Source: an uncultured Opitutia bacterium (GTDB taxonomy: Bacteria > Verrucomicrobiota > Verrucomicrobiia > Opitutales > UBA953). From it: a stretch of 32,227 nucleotides of DNA. Made by a program: the position numbers and the translations under genes. Location of the stretch: assembly GCA_903853185.1 (NCBI GenBank), contig CAINSX010000180.1, forward strand, positions 1 to 32,227, read 5' to 3'. How positions within the stretch are numbered: the first letter of the stretch is position 1; every line of letters begins with the position of its first letter. The notes below the pieces were generated by a model. The model was not told where the DNA came from. It did no database searches and saw nothing but the letters and a program-made list of their open reading frames with translations. Shown piece by piece: positions 8,650 to 18,553 of this stretch.

Positions 8650-11370
8650 TTAGGCGGTAAAGGCCTGCTTCACCATATCGGCCTGCTCGATCTTGTGGAC
8701 TGCCAGGGAGCCGACCGCAGGGGAGGCTGCCGCATCGCGACCGGCGTAGGCGGGACGGATGCCAAGAGTGGACTCGATGAGATCGGCGACGAAGGACCAG
8801 CCGCCCATGTTCTTCGGTTCATCCTGGACCCAGACGACCTTCTTGGGCGAACCCAGTGAGGCGTGGACCTTGGCGAGCGCTTCACCATCGAAAGGATAGA
8901 ACTGCTCGAGGCGCACGATGCTCGTCGCCGTGTCCTTGCGGGCGGCGCGTTCGGCGTCGAGTTCGTAGAAAACTTTACCGGAGCAGAGGATGAGACGTTC
9001 CGTCTTCGCGGCGGGCGTGGCGTCGGCGAGCACTGACTGGAATCGGCCCTTGGTCAGGTCGTTCAGCGTGCTGACGCAAGCCTTGTGGCGAAGCAGGCTC
9101 TTCGGCGTCATGACCACGAGCGGCTTGCGGTGTTCGGACTTCACCTGACGACGCAGGGCGTGGAAGAGCTGTGCCGGGGTGGAGGGCTGGATGACCTGCA
9201 GGTTGTTTTCGGCACAGAGCTGCAGGAAGCGTTCGAGACGGGCGGAAGAGTGTTCCGGACCCTGGCCTTCGTAGCCATGAGGAAGGAGCATGACGAGACC
9301 GCTCGTCTGACCCCATTTCGATTCCGCCGAAGCGACGAACTGGTCGATCATGATCTGGGCGCCGTTGGCGAAGTCGCCGAACTGGGCTTCCCAGATCACA
9401 AGCGAATCGGGGGCTTCGAGCGAGTAGCCGTAGTCAAAGCCGAGGACGGCGTATTCCGAGAGCGATGAGTTGACGAGCTCGACTTCGGCGCCAGCGATGG
9501 AGCCGAGCGGGCAGTATTCGGCGTCATTCGAGGGGTCATGTAGCACGGCGTGGCGGTGCGAGAAAGTGCCGCGTTCGCAGTCTTGGCCGGACAAGCGGAC
9601 TGGGTAGCCTTCGGCGAGAAGGGAGGCGAAGGCGAGGCCTTCGCCAAGGCTCCAGTCGAAGTTGAGCCCGGACTTGTAGGCTTCGGCCTTGGTGTCGAGG
9701 AGGCGCTTGATCTTCGGGTTGGGTGAGAAGTCAGGGGGCATCTGCCAGAGGACCGGCGCGACTTTATCGAGCAGCTCCTGCGGGGCGGAGGTGTCGACGT
9801 TATGTTCGTAGGGCGAGCGGAACGGACGGACGCCGACGGGATTCTTTTTACGTTCCTCGATTTCGACGGCGAGGGCGGCTTGGGCGCGTTCCTGAGCGGC
9901 GTTGAGCATGATGTCGAACTCCGTACGCAGGGCGATCAGTTCGCCGTCCGGAGCGGAACCAGATTCGGTCAGGCGCGAAGCGTAGAGGTCGGCGACGGAA
10001 GAGTGGGCCGAGATCTCGCGATAGAGCACCGGCTGGGTGAAGGCGGGCTCATCGGTCTCGTTGTGGCCGTAGCGGCGGTAGCAGACGATGTCGACGACGG
10101 CATCGGCGCCGAACTTCTGGCGATATTCCAAGGCGATCTCGGTCGCGAGGACGACGGCATCAGGGTCGTCGCCGTTGGCGTGGAGGATCGGGGATTCGGT
10201 GAACTTCGCGATCTCAGTGCAATGACGTCCGGTGCGGGACTCGTCGGGGTTGGTCGTGAAGCCGACCTGATTGTTGGTGACGATGTGCAGCGTGCCGCCG
10301 ACCTGGTAGCCCTTGAGCTCGGCCAGATTAAGCGTCTCCATGACGATACCTTGGCCGGCGAAAGCAGAGTCGCCGTGCAGGAGAATCGGCAGGGCCTTCG
10401 AACGATCGCCGCCGCCTTGGAGATCGATGAGCGCGCGGGTGCGGCCGAGTACGACCGGATTGACGGCCTCGAGGTGACTGGGGTTGTAGGCTAACGTGAT
10501 GCTGACTTCCTTGCCGTCGACGACGCGGGCACCCGCATAGCCGAGGTGATACTTCACGTCGCCATCGCCGTGCGTGGTGTCCGGAATATGATTCTCGGAG
10601 AAGGCGCCAAACAGGGCCTCGGCCTTCTTTCCGCAGACGTTGACGAGGACGTTAAGGCGGCCGCGGTGGGCCATGCCGATGATGAGGTCCGTGACGCCGA
10701 AACCAGGGGCGCGGTGGATGACCTGATCGAGTGCGGACAGCATGACTTCGCCGCCTTCGACGGAGAAGCGCTTGGCGCCGACGAAAGTCTTGTGCAGGAA
10801 ACGTTCGAACTGCTCGGCCTGAACGATCGAGCGGAGGAAGCGGCGGCGCGCGGCGGCGTCATAGGCCGGACGAAGCCCGGAAGACTCGACGCGCTCTTGC
10901 AGCCAGCGGCGGCGTTCGCCGTCCTGGATGTGGCTGAACTCCACGCCGATGGGCGAGCAGTAGATCGACTTCAGTTTCGAGACGATCTCGGCCAGGGGGA
11001 GCATTTTACCGCCGAGGAAATCGCCGGTGTGGAAGACTCGGTCGGCCGGGATGCCGTCGAGGCCGAGGGCCTTGTCGGAAAGTTCGAAATGGGGGGTCGG
11101 TTCGGCGAGAGGGTTGATGCGGGCCTGCTGGTGGCCAAGCGTCCGATAGGCGTTGATGGCGGCGAGGACCTTCCACTGGGCGGCGGCGTCGACGCCGGCG
11201 GCGGGAGCGGCACCCTTGGCGGGCTTGGGAGGCAGGCTCATGCCGAGCTCAAATCCCTCGAAGAAGGCGCGCCATTCGGCGTCCACGGACGAGGGGTCCT
11301 TAGACCACTGTTCGTGATAAGAGGATACAAGGTCCGCATTCCAGCGGGTTCCGACGCTAAGATGTTTCAT
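8650..11370 (-). CDS. sucA: 2-oxoglutarate dehydrogenase E1
   Basis: 906 aa; N-terminal SYHEQWSKDPSSVDAEWRAFFEGFE, GMAHRGRLNVLVNV, HGDSAFAGQGIVMETLNL, CYRRYGHNETDEPAFTQP. Confidence 0.97.
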   Translation of the reverse strand: MKHLSVGTRWNADLVSSYHEQWSKDPSSVDAEWRAFFEGFELGMSLPPKPAKGAAPAAGVDAAAQWKVLAAINAYRTLGHQQARINPLAEPTPHFELSDKALGLDGIPADRVFHTGDFLGGKMLPLAEIVSKLKSIYCSPIGVEFSHIQDGERRRWLQERVESSGLRPAYDAAARRRFLRSIVQAEQFERFLHKTFVGAKRFSVEGGEVMLSALDQVIHRAPGFGVTDLIIGMAHRGRLNVLVNVCGKKAEALFGAFSENHIPDTTHGDGDVKYHLGYAGARVVDGKEVSITLAYNPSHLEAVNPVVLGRTRALIDLQGGGDRSKALPILLHGDSAFAGQGIVMETLNLAELKGYQVGGTLHIVTNNQVGFTTNPDESRTGRHCTEIAKFTESPILHANGDDPDAVVLATEIALEYRQKFGADAVVDIVCYRRYGHNETDEPAFTQPVLYREISAHSSVADLYASRLTESGSAPDGELIALRTEFDIMLNAAQERAQAALAVEIEERKKNPVGVRPFRSPYEHNVDTSAPQELLDKVAPVLWQMPPDFSPNPKIKRLLDTKAEAYKSGLNFDWSLGEGLAFASLLAEGYPVRLSGQDCERGTFSHRHAVLHDPSNDAEYCPLGSIAGAEVELVNSSLSEYAVLGFDYGYSLEAPDSLVIWEAQFGDFANGAQIMIDQFVASAESKWGQTSGLVMLLPHGYEGQGPEHSSARLERFLQLCAENNLQVIQPSTPAQLFHALRRQVKSEHRKPLVVMTPKSLLRHKACVSTLNDLTKGRFQSVLADATPAAKTERLILCSGKVFYELDAERAARKDTATSIVRLEQFYPFDGEALAKVHASLGSPKKVVWVQDEPKNMGGWSFVADLIESTLGIRPAYAGRDAAASPAVGSLAVHKIEQADMVKQAFTA

Positions 11371-11482
11371 TTCTTTGCCTGTAAAAGGGACGTAAATCCT
11401 AGACGCTGAGACCCGTGCATAACAAGCCCAGACCCAGTCGATACCAGACCGGCCCCTGCTTAAAATTGGCAGAGTTTGGGGG

Positions 11483-11511
11483 TTGTAAGCGGAAATCGGG
11501 GCAGGTTTAAT
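11483..11511 (+). promoter_or_regulatory. possible sigma70-type promoter for the SNF2 helicase gene
   Basis: TTGTAA (11483-11488), 17-nt spacer, TTTAAT (11506-11511); predicted start about 6 nt before the ATG at 11524. Confidence 0.4.
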
Positions 11512-11523
11512 TCGGGTCCGTCG

Positions 11524-14043
11524 ATGTCGTCCCCACGTCCGGCCAATCGCTCCTACTCCACGGAAGCCCTGGAGAGGTGGTTTGTGTCTCTTCCGGAAGA
11601 GTGGGAGTCTGCCTTCAAAGAGGTCGATCTCGTCGAAGGCCGTCGGCTTTATACCGAAGGTTTGGTCAGACAGATTGAGTTGAAGCCTGAGAATGCCGAA
11701 GCCGTCACGCGGACCGAGACGCAGACCGTCCGGGCGGTAATCGAGATCAACGGCGCCAAGCTCGAATGGCGCACCTCCTTGCCGGAGGAAGAGAACGGCG
11801 CTCCCTTCGCCGTCGCTTCCATCTATGAAATCGAGGAACTCATCGCCGACGAGCTTCCTGCCATCGATGAGACTGCCGCCGCGGCCGCGCCCGAGGCACC
11901 CAAGGAGCCTGAGCGCAAAGATGCCAACGCCCGTACCTCGCTGAAGTTACAGGTATCCTTTGAACTTTCGTCTGACGGCCTAAAGATCTCCGCTGCCTGG
12001 GCAGGGCGGGGTGGTCATGCGTGGAACTGCTTCGGTCCTGGTGCCATTCCTGGTGACGAACTTTCCGACGAACAGCGTCAGACCCTCTTCCGTTTCAACA
12101 CCGTCGCGCATCGCGCCGGCTTCGTCTACAGCAAGGCTACCGGCGCCTGGGCTATCGACAATATCGGCCGGATCGAGCGATTCGTACGCGAGGAACTCAA
12201 CGACTGGCGTAAGCGTTTTAAGCTCATCGGCGAGGACGCCCTCAACATCTTCCGCAACGAGCAGCTGCAGGTCGCCGTCGACGCCGAGGCGGAGTCCGCC
12301 GCGGACGGTAAATCCTTCAAGTTGAACTGGCGCCTCAAGGCCGGCGGTCATCGCCTGCTGGCTGACGAGCAGAAGCTGCTACTGAAGGCCGGCGGCCGTC
12401 CGGTCATCCTACCCGGCAAGGGCGTCGTGGCCTACAACGCCGCCGTCGCCGACTTCTCCGAGGACTGGCGCGCCAAGGACGGCGAAGTGCCGCGCTACCT
12501 GCTGCTATCGCTTTTCGACCATGCCGCGGTCGGCGCGCTGAAGCTCAACGACGACCTTAAGGCTTGGAAGGATAAGCTGCTCCATGAGCCTGCTCCGCCC
12601 GATAATCTCCCCGCCCACCTTCGTCCTTATCAGGCCAAGGGCGTCGCGTGGCTCGGTCGACTCTGCGAACTAGGCTCCCACCCGCTGCTGGCCGACGAGA
12701 TGGGCCTGGGTAAGACCGTCCAGGTCCTCGCGTTGCTGGCTTCACGTCCGATCGGCGAGCGCTCCATTATCGTCTGTCCCGCCAGCGTGATCCCGGTGTG
12801 GCTCGGCGAGATCAAACGCTTCCATCCTGAGATGAGCGCCGGCGCGGCCGTGCTCACGGCGGACGACGACTTCGTCAAGAATCCTTCGGCCAAGCTTTGG
12901 ATCTCGAGTTACACCCAGCTTCGACGGCATGCCGACCTGCTTGCGAAGACCCGCTTCGGCTATGCGGTGCTCGATGAGGCACAAGCGATCAAGAACCCTG
13001 AGTCCAAGACGACCCAGACCTGTGTCTCGCTACAGGCCGATCACCGTATCGCCATCACCGGCACGCCGCTGGAGAACCGGCCGACCGATCTCTGGACGAT
13101 CTTCCGTTACCTGATGCCGGGTCTGCTCGGCAAGCGCGCCAACTTTGAACGCATGATGCTGCGCGATCCCTCCATCGCTCTCGGTAAGGTGCGCCGCCAG
13201 GTGTCGCCTTTCATCCTGCGTCGCCTCAAGCGCCACGTCGCCGCCGACATCCCGCCGAAGATGGAGGTCGTCCTGCCTTGCCCGCTTACCCATGAGCAGC
13301 GTTCCCTTTACCAGCACCTCACCCAGGGCAGCGGCCTTTCGGGCGAACTCGCCTCGCTGCTCTCGAAGGATGCGACCTCGGTGCTTACGCTGCTCATGCG
13401 TCTGCGTCAGGTCTGTTGCGACCCTGGCCTACTGCCGGAGAATTCGCATTGCCCGTCGGCCCATTCGGGCAAGGTCACGCTGCTGGTCTCCAAACTCTCA
13501 GAAATTGCCGCTAACGGCTCCAAGGCCGTCGTGTTCTCCCAGTTCGTCTCGCTCATCGAGCGCGTGAAGTCGGCGCTCACGCGTGACCTGCCGTCGCTGC
13601 CGATCTACGAGCTTACCGGCGAGACCAAGGATCGCTCCGCTCCGGTTGAGCAGTTCAAGGAGACCAAGGGGCCGGCCCTATTCCTCGCCTCGCTGAAGGC
13701 CGGCGGCACAGGCATCACCCTCAACACCGCCGAATACGTCTTCCTGATGGACCCGTGGTGGAATCCCGCCGTCGAGGCCCAGGCCGTCGACCGCGTCCAC
13801 CGCATCGGCCAGAAGAACCCGGTCCTGATCTATCGCATGATCGCGCCGGGCACGGTCGAGGAGCGCATTGAAGAGCTGAAGCAGGAGAAGCGTGAACTGT
13901 TCTCGACCGTCGTGGGCGACATCCCGGACATGACCGACTGGACGCGCCATTTCACGTCGTTGGACGCACTCATTCGTCTCAGCGATTCGCCCGCCGCAGC
14001 GGCATCCGCGGAAGCGGCGCCAGAACGCGACGCCGAAGGCTGA
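11524..14043 (+). CDS. SNF2/SWI2-family DEAD-like helicase
   Basis: HLRPYQAKGVAWLGRL, LLADEMGLGKTVQ, DEAQ, ITGTPLENRPTDLWTIF, MDPWWNPAVEAQAVDRVHRIGQ. ATG at 11524 preferred to the TTG at 11476. Confidence 0.93.
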   Translation: MSSPRPANRSYSTEALERWFVSLPEEWESAFKEVDLVEGRRLYTEGLVRQIELKPENAEAVTRTETQTVRAVIEINGAKLEWRTSLPEEENGAPFAVASIYEIEELIADELPAIDETAAAAAPEAPKEPERKDANARTSLKLQVSFELSSDGLKISAAWAGRGGHAWNCFGPGAIPGDELSDEQRQTLFRFNTVAHRAGFVYSKATGAWAIDNIGRIERFVREELNDWRKRFKLIGEDALNIFRNEQLQVAVDAEAESAADGKSFKLNWRLKAGGHRLLADEQKLLLKAGGRPVILPGKGVVAYNAAVADFSEDWRAKDGEVPRYLLLSLFDHAAVGALKLNDDLKAWKDKLLHEPAPPDNLPAHLRPYQAKGVAWLGRLCELGSHPLLADEMGLGKTVQVLALLASRPIGERSIIVCPASVIPVWLGEIKRFHPEMSAGAAVLTADDDFVKNPSAKLWISSYTQLRRHADLLAKTRFGYAVLDEAQAIKNPESKTTQTCVSLQADHRIAITGTPLENRPTDLWTIFRYLMPGLLGKRANFERMMLRDPSIALGKVRRQVSPFILRRLKRHVAADIPPKMEVVLPCPLTHEQRSLYQHLTQGSGLSGELASLLSKDATSVLTLLMRLRQVCCDPGLLPENSHCPSAHSGKVTLLVSKLSEIAANGSKAVVFSQFVSLIERVKSALTRDLPSLPIYELTGETKDRSAPVEQFKETKGPALFLASLKAGGTGITLNTAEYVFLMDPWWNPAVEAQAVDRVHRIGQKNPVLIYRMIAPGTVEERIEELKQEKRELFSTVVGDIPDMTDWTRHFTSLDALIRLSDSPAAAASAEAAPERDAEG

Positions 14044-15423
14044 TTACTTCGCGATCAGGTCGTATTCCTCGGCGCCAGTGACGGTCACCTCGGCGAACTC
14101 GCCAATCGGGAGTTTCTTCGGCACTTTGACGATGCCGTCGATTTCCATGGCGTCACCGACGCTGCGGGCGATCCCCGGGCTTTCGACGAGGACGCGGAGT
14201 TTACGGCCCACGAAGGCTTCACCGCGCTGCTTGGAAAGACGCTGGAGGAGAAGCATGGCGCGCGCATGGCGGTCGGCCTTCACCTCGTCCGAGAGGTGAC
14301 CTTCCAACTTGGCGCCCTTGGTGCCTTCTTCCTTGGAATATTTGAAAACACCGACGCGGTCGAACTTGGTCTGCTCGAGGAAGGCCAGTAGCTCGGTGAA
14401 GTCTTCTTCGGTCTCGCCGGGGAAGCCGACGATGAAGGTGGTGCGGATGACGAGCTCGGGGATGCCGGCGCGCATGCGGTTAATCAGGTCGCGGATGTAG
14501 GCTCCGTCGGTCTCACGCTGCATCGCCCCGAGCATCTTATCGGAGACGTGCTGGAGCGGGATGTCGACGTAGCGGACCACGTGCTTCGACTGGCCGATGG
14601 TCTCGATGAGCTCATCGCTCCAGTGGGCCGGGTGGGTGTAGAGCAGGCGAATCCAGAAATCCCCTTCGATCTGGTCGAGTTCCCGGAGGAGGGAGGCGAG
14701 CGATTCGCCCTTAGAAGAGTCGACCTTGCTGCGCGGGTTCGGACGGGCTTCCGTCCAGCGGTCCATGCCGAAGTAGGTCGTGTCCTGGGAGATGAGGTTG
14801 ATCTCCTTCACGCCCTCGGCGACGAGCTGACGGGCTTCCTTGACGACGGATTCGACCGTGCGGCTACGATGGCGGCCACGGATGCGCGGGATGATGCAGA
14901 AGGTGCAGGGGTGATTACAGCCTTCGGCGATCTTGATGTAGGCCGAATGGCGCGGGGTCAGGCGGAAGCGTGGCGTATCGAAGTCGGGAATGAAGGTCGT
15001 CGTCTTGGAGAGGAACTCGGTCATGCCGGCGTCGCCGCCCATGACCTTGCGGATGACTGGGACGATGTTGGTCACCTGGTCGAGGCCGATGAAGGCGTCG
15101 ACCTTCGGCAGTTCGACGCGACCTTTAGCGCCTTCGACGACGGGCAGGGCGCCTTGATAACGCTGGGACATGCAGCCGGCGACGATGAGCTTCTGGCCTT
15201 TCTTGCGGGCGGTGGCCTTGCCGTCGCTCATCTCGTAGATGGCTTCAAGGGCTTCGTGCTTCGAGGCGTCGATGAACGAGCAGGTGTTGACGATGACCAC
15301 GTCGGCCTCGGCGGCATCGGGGGTCATGGTCATGCCGGCCTTGGCGAGGTGGCCGATCATGATCTCGGAATCGATCAGGTTCTTGGCGCAGCCAAGGGAG
15401 ACGAGGCCTACTTTTACGGACAT
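14044..15423 (-). CDS. rimO: ribosomal protein S12 methylthiotransferase
   Basis: MSVKVGLVSLGCAKNLIDSEIMIG, radical-SAM motif EGCNHPCTFCIIPRIRGRHRSR, C-terminal TRAM-like region. Confidence 0.95.
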   Translation of the reverse strand: MSVKVGLVSLGCAKNLIDSEIMIGHLAKAGMTMTPDAAEADVVIVNTCSFIDASKHEALEAIYEMSDGKATARKKGQKLIVAGCMSQRYQGALPVVEGAKGRVELPKVDAFIGLDQVTNIVPVIRKVMGGDAGMTEFLSKTTTFIPDFDTPRFRLTPRHSAYIKIAEGCNHPCTFCIIPRIRGRHRSRTVESVVKEARQLVAEGVKEINLISQDTTYFGMDRWTEARPNPRSKVDSSKGESLASLLRELDQIEGDFWIRLLYTHPAHWSDELIETIGQSKHVVRYVDIPLQHVSDKMLGAMQRETDGAYIRDLINRMRAGIPELVIRTTFIVGFPGETEEDFTELLAFLEQTKFDRVGVFKYSKEEGTKGAKLEGHLSDEVKADRHARAMLLLQRLSKQRGEAFVGRKLRVLVESPGIARSVGDAMEIDGIVKVPKKLPIGEFAEVTVTGAEEYDLIAK

Positions 15424-15467
15424 GGCGGGATAAGGAGCAGAGAAGGGGCGGAAAGCAACCCCAGGCG

Positions 15468-16301
15468 TCAGAGAGTCAGCCAGGCTTCGGCCGGAATCGC
15501 CTCCGGGCGGGCCAAACTGGTCAAACCGTAGCGGGGCAGGTCTGCCAGCCAGGCGGCCACATCCGCGGCACCCGGAAAAAGTTTCTTGGCAGCGGAACCG
15601 ACCTGTTTGCGACGCTGGGTGAAGAGCATGCGCGCGACTTCGCGGGCGCGGGGGCTGAGACGCTTGGCGTCAGGACGACGACGGAGAACGAGCAGGCACG
15701 AGTCGACCTTGGGCGGCGGATTGAACGATTGGGCGGGTACCGGGTGCACCTTGACCTTCTCGAAGGCCAGGTGGACCTGCGCGGTCACCGCGGACCAGTG
15801 GCCGGTGCCGACTTCAGCCGTGAGGCGTTCGGCGGCTTCGCGCTGGAGCATGAGCACCATCATCGAAGGATGCGGGCCGACGCAGATGCCATCCATCCAC
15901 GGCGTCGAGATCGCGTAAGGAAGGTTGGCGATAACCTTGAACGAACCGTCGATTGGGTCGACGAGGCCGGCGCGCGGAAAATCCACGGCGTCCCCTTCCT
16001 TGAGGTGGAAGGTCTTCGGGAAGCGAGGCAGCAATGATTCCGTGAGGTGGAAGTGCATCGTGCGGTCGGCTTCCACCGCGTAGAGGTCGACGCCTGCGCA
16101 GAGCAGGGTGCGGGTCAGCGTTCCTAGGCCAGGACCGACTTCGACGACGGTGTCGCCGGCCTTGACTTCGCCGAGCTCCAGCGACTTCCGGACGATGTTG
16201 CCGTCGATGAGGAAGTTCTGGCCGAGCCACTTCTTCGGCATGTGGGAGAGTCGGTCCAGTAGGTCCCGGGTCTCGTTTGGCGAAAGCGGGCCGTCGTTCA
16301 T
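15468..16301 (-). CDS. rsmA: 16S rRNA (adenine1518/1519-N6) dimethyltransferase
   Basis: KKWLGQNFLIDGNIV, VVEVGPGLGTLTRTLL, VIANLPYAISTPW (NLPY). Confidence 0.94.
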   Translation of the reverse strand: MNDGPLSPNETRDLLDRLSHMPKKWLGQNFLIDGNIVRKSLELGEVKAGDTVVEVGPGLGTLTRTLLCAGVDLYAVEADRTMHFHLTESLLPRFPKTFHLKEGDAVDFPRAGLVDPIDGSFKVIANLPYAISTPWMDGICVGPHPSMMVLMLQREAAERLTAEVGTGHWSAVTAQVHLAFEKVKVHPVPAQSFNPPPKVDSCLLVLRRRPDAKRLSPRAREVARMLFTQRRKQVGSAAKKLFPGAADVAAWLADLPRYGLTSLARPEAIPAEAWLTL

Positions 16302-17089
16302 GCGTGTTGTAATGCCTTCATGAGCGCGGCCGGATTTTGCTCACGCATGAGGGACTCGCCGACGAGCAAGGCGTGCGCACCAGCGGCCCGCATGCGGGCG
16401 GCGTCTTCGGCGGTCTTGATGCCGCTCTCGGCAACCTTCAGGACGGACTTCGGCATATGCGGGATGACGCGTTCGGCGAAGGACAGGTCGATCTGGAAAG
16501 TGGAAAGATTGCGGTTGTTCACACCGACCATGTCGGGGTCGTGACGCAGGGCACGCTCGAGCTCGGCTTCGTCATGGACCTCGAAGAGCGTGTCCAGTCC
16601 GGCGAGTTTGGCCGAACGGTGGATCGGAATGATCTCCTCGTCAGTGAGGCCGCGGACGATGATCAGGATGCACCGGGCGCCGGCTTGGGCCGCTTCGAGC
16701 ACCTGATAGGGGTGCACCATGAAGTCCTTACGGATGCAGGGCAGGGGGCGGGCCCAAGAGGGTTGGTCTTGGACGACCTGGACGAGGTCCTTGAGTTCGC
16801 CTTTGAAGTATTTCGTCTCGGTGAGGACCGAGAGGCAGTCGGCGCCGGCGGCGGCATAGGCGCGCGCCTGGGTGACGGCGTCCACGCCTTCGCGGATCTG
16901 GCCGACGCTTGGCGAGGCCCGTTTGACTTCGGCGATGACGCTGAGGCGTCCCTGGACCTGCAAGGATTGGCGGAATCCGGGTGAAGTATGCTTACCGGCG
17001 AAGGCCGCCAGTTCGGCATCCGTGACCGCACGGGCGAACGGGGCGATTTCCCGGCGCTTGGCGTCCATGATTTCGGTCAGCTTGTCCAC
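16298..17089 (-). CDS. trpC: indole-3-glycerol phosphate synthase
   Basis: LTEIMDAKRREI, VIAEVKRASPS, CIRKDFMVHPYQV, VGVNNRNLSTFQIDL. GTG at 17089 (VDKLTEIM) is the likely start; ORF-track start is much further upstream. Confidence 0.92.
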   Translation of the reverse strand: MDKLTEIMDAKRREIAPFARAVTDAELAAFAGKHTSPGFRQSLQVQGRLSVIAEVKRASPSVGQIREGVDAVTQARAYAAAGADCLSVLTETKYFKGELKDLVQVVQDQPSWARPLPCIRKDFMVHPYQVLEAAQAGARCILIIVRGLTDEEIIPIHRSAKLAGLDTLFEVHDEAELERALRHDPDMVGVNNRNLSTFQIDLSFAERVIPHMPKSVLKVAESGIKTAEDAARMRAAGAHALLVGESLMREQNPAALMKALQHA

Positions 17090-17165
17090 TGGCCCTAAAG
17101 CAAGCGCTCCCGGGGCTTCTGGCAATCGTTTTGACTCCCTTCCTTCCTGCCTTCTGCATCGGGTC

Positions 17166-17825
17166 ATGCCCGGCATCGACCTTCTGCTTGCGACCACCGC
17201 CCGACTCCGTGCTCCTGACGGTTGCCCTTGGGACCGTGAGCAGACGCATCGCACCATCTGTGACTGTTTGGTCGAAGAGGTCGCCGAACTGATTCAGGCC
17301 ATCGACCTGAATGACGACGCCAATCTCCGGGAGGAACTGGGTGACCTGCTTTTTCATATCGCGATGCATGCGCAGATGGCCTCCGAGGCCGGCAAGTTCA
17401 CTTTCGACGATGTCGCCCGCGAGGTGAACGAGAAGATGGTCCGTCGTCACCCGCATGTCTTCGGCGACGGCGTCAAGCTCGGTACGGCCGATGCGGTCGT
17501 GACGCAGTGGGAGCAGATCAAGCTGAAGGAGAAGGGCGCCAAGAAGCCCACGGTCTTCAAGGCGCTACCACCTTCGCTCAACGCCATCCTCACCGCCCGT
17601 GAAGTCTGGAAGCAGGTCCGCAAGAAGCAGCTCGACGCCGGCGCGACCGTCGACGTCGTTCAGGTCGATACCCAGGCCAAAGGACTTACCGAAGAAGCCG
17701 CCGGGCGGAAGTTATTCGAGCTGATCGCCGCTTGCCGTGATGCCGGCATCGATCCTGATTCCGCCCTACGCCGACAGACTTCCAAGGTCGTCGCCGAAGC
17801 CGAACTTCGCGCCCCTCAAGGCTGA
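17166..17825 (+). CDS. mazG: nucleoside triphosphate pyrophosphohydrolase MazG
   Basis: LRAPDGCPWDREQTHRTICDCLVEEVAELIQAID and EELGDLLFHIAMHAQMA. ATG at 17166. Confidence 0.94.
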   Translation: MPGIDLLLATTARLRAPDGCPWDREQTHRTICDCLVEEVAELIQAIDLNDDANLREELGDLLFHIAMHAQMASEAGKFTFDDVAREVNEKMVRRHPHVFGDGVKLGTADAVVTQWEQIKLKEKGAKKPTVFKALPPSLNAILTAREVWKQVRKKQLDAGATVDVVQVDTQAKGLTEEAAGRKLFELIAACRDAGIDPDSALRRQTSKVVAEAELRAPQG

Positions 17826-17827
17826 GC

Positions 17828-18553
17828 ATGGAGCAGGACGACCAGCCACTCACCGTGCACGTCGGCGGCTGCCCCGTGTTGGTGTGGCCGCGTGTCTCCG
17901 CCCGCACGTCCCGCGTTCGGCTTTCGGTGAAACCAGGACCTAAGGTCGTCCTGACCTATCCACCGCACGCCACGCATGCCTCCGCGCTGGCTTTTCTGCG
18001 CGATAACCTTCCGTGGTTGGAACGCGTGCTGGCCAAGTCCCGCACCGTCCAGCCTTCGCTCACCTCCCATCTGCGTAAGTTTCCTTGGGTTACCTTGGAT
18101 GACCGCCTACTGGCAATCGAGATGGAGCAGGGTACGCGTGGTTCCATTCGCATCTCTAAGACCGAGGATAAGGTGAACCTCGTCATGCCGTCGGTTGATC
18201 CCGAGGAAGGGGCGGTCCGTGTCATCCGTCGACTAGCCGAGACTGGTCTAGGGCTGGCCGTCGACCGTCTGAGCACCAAGGTTGGCGTGACTGTTGAGCA
18301 AGTCAGCGTGCGCGACCAGACCACCCGTTGGGGATCGTGCTCAACCACCGGCACACTTTCGCTTAACTGGCGCTTGATCCTGCTCCCACCGATGTTGCAC
18401 GACCACGTCATCTTGCACGAACTCTCCCATCGGCGTCACATGGATCACTCCGACCGGTTCTGGAACCAGTTAGCCGCGTGGGATCCGGATTGGAAGAAGC
18501 ACGACCGGGAGCTGAATAGGCGCTGGAACGTCATCATGGACCTAGGACGATGA
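17828..18553 (+). CDS. YgjP-like (DUF45) metallopeptidase domain protein
   Basis: RWGSCSTTGTLSLNWRLILLPPMLHDHVILHELSHRRHMDHSDRFW (HExxH-type HELSH plus downstream His). Confidence 0.85.
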   Translation: MEQDDQPLTVHVGGCPVLVWPRVSARTSRVRLSVKPGPKVVLTYPPHATHASALAFLRDNLPWLERVLAKSRTVQPSLTSHLRKFPWVTLDDRLLAIEMEQGTRGSIRISKTEDKVNLVMPSVDPEEGAVRVIRRLAETGLGLAVDRLSTKVGVTVEQVSVRDQTTRWGSCSTTGTLSLNWRLILLPPMLHDHVILHELSHRRHMDHSDRFWNQLAAWDPDWKKHDRELNRRWNVIMDLGR

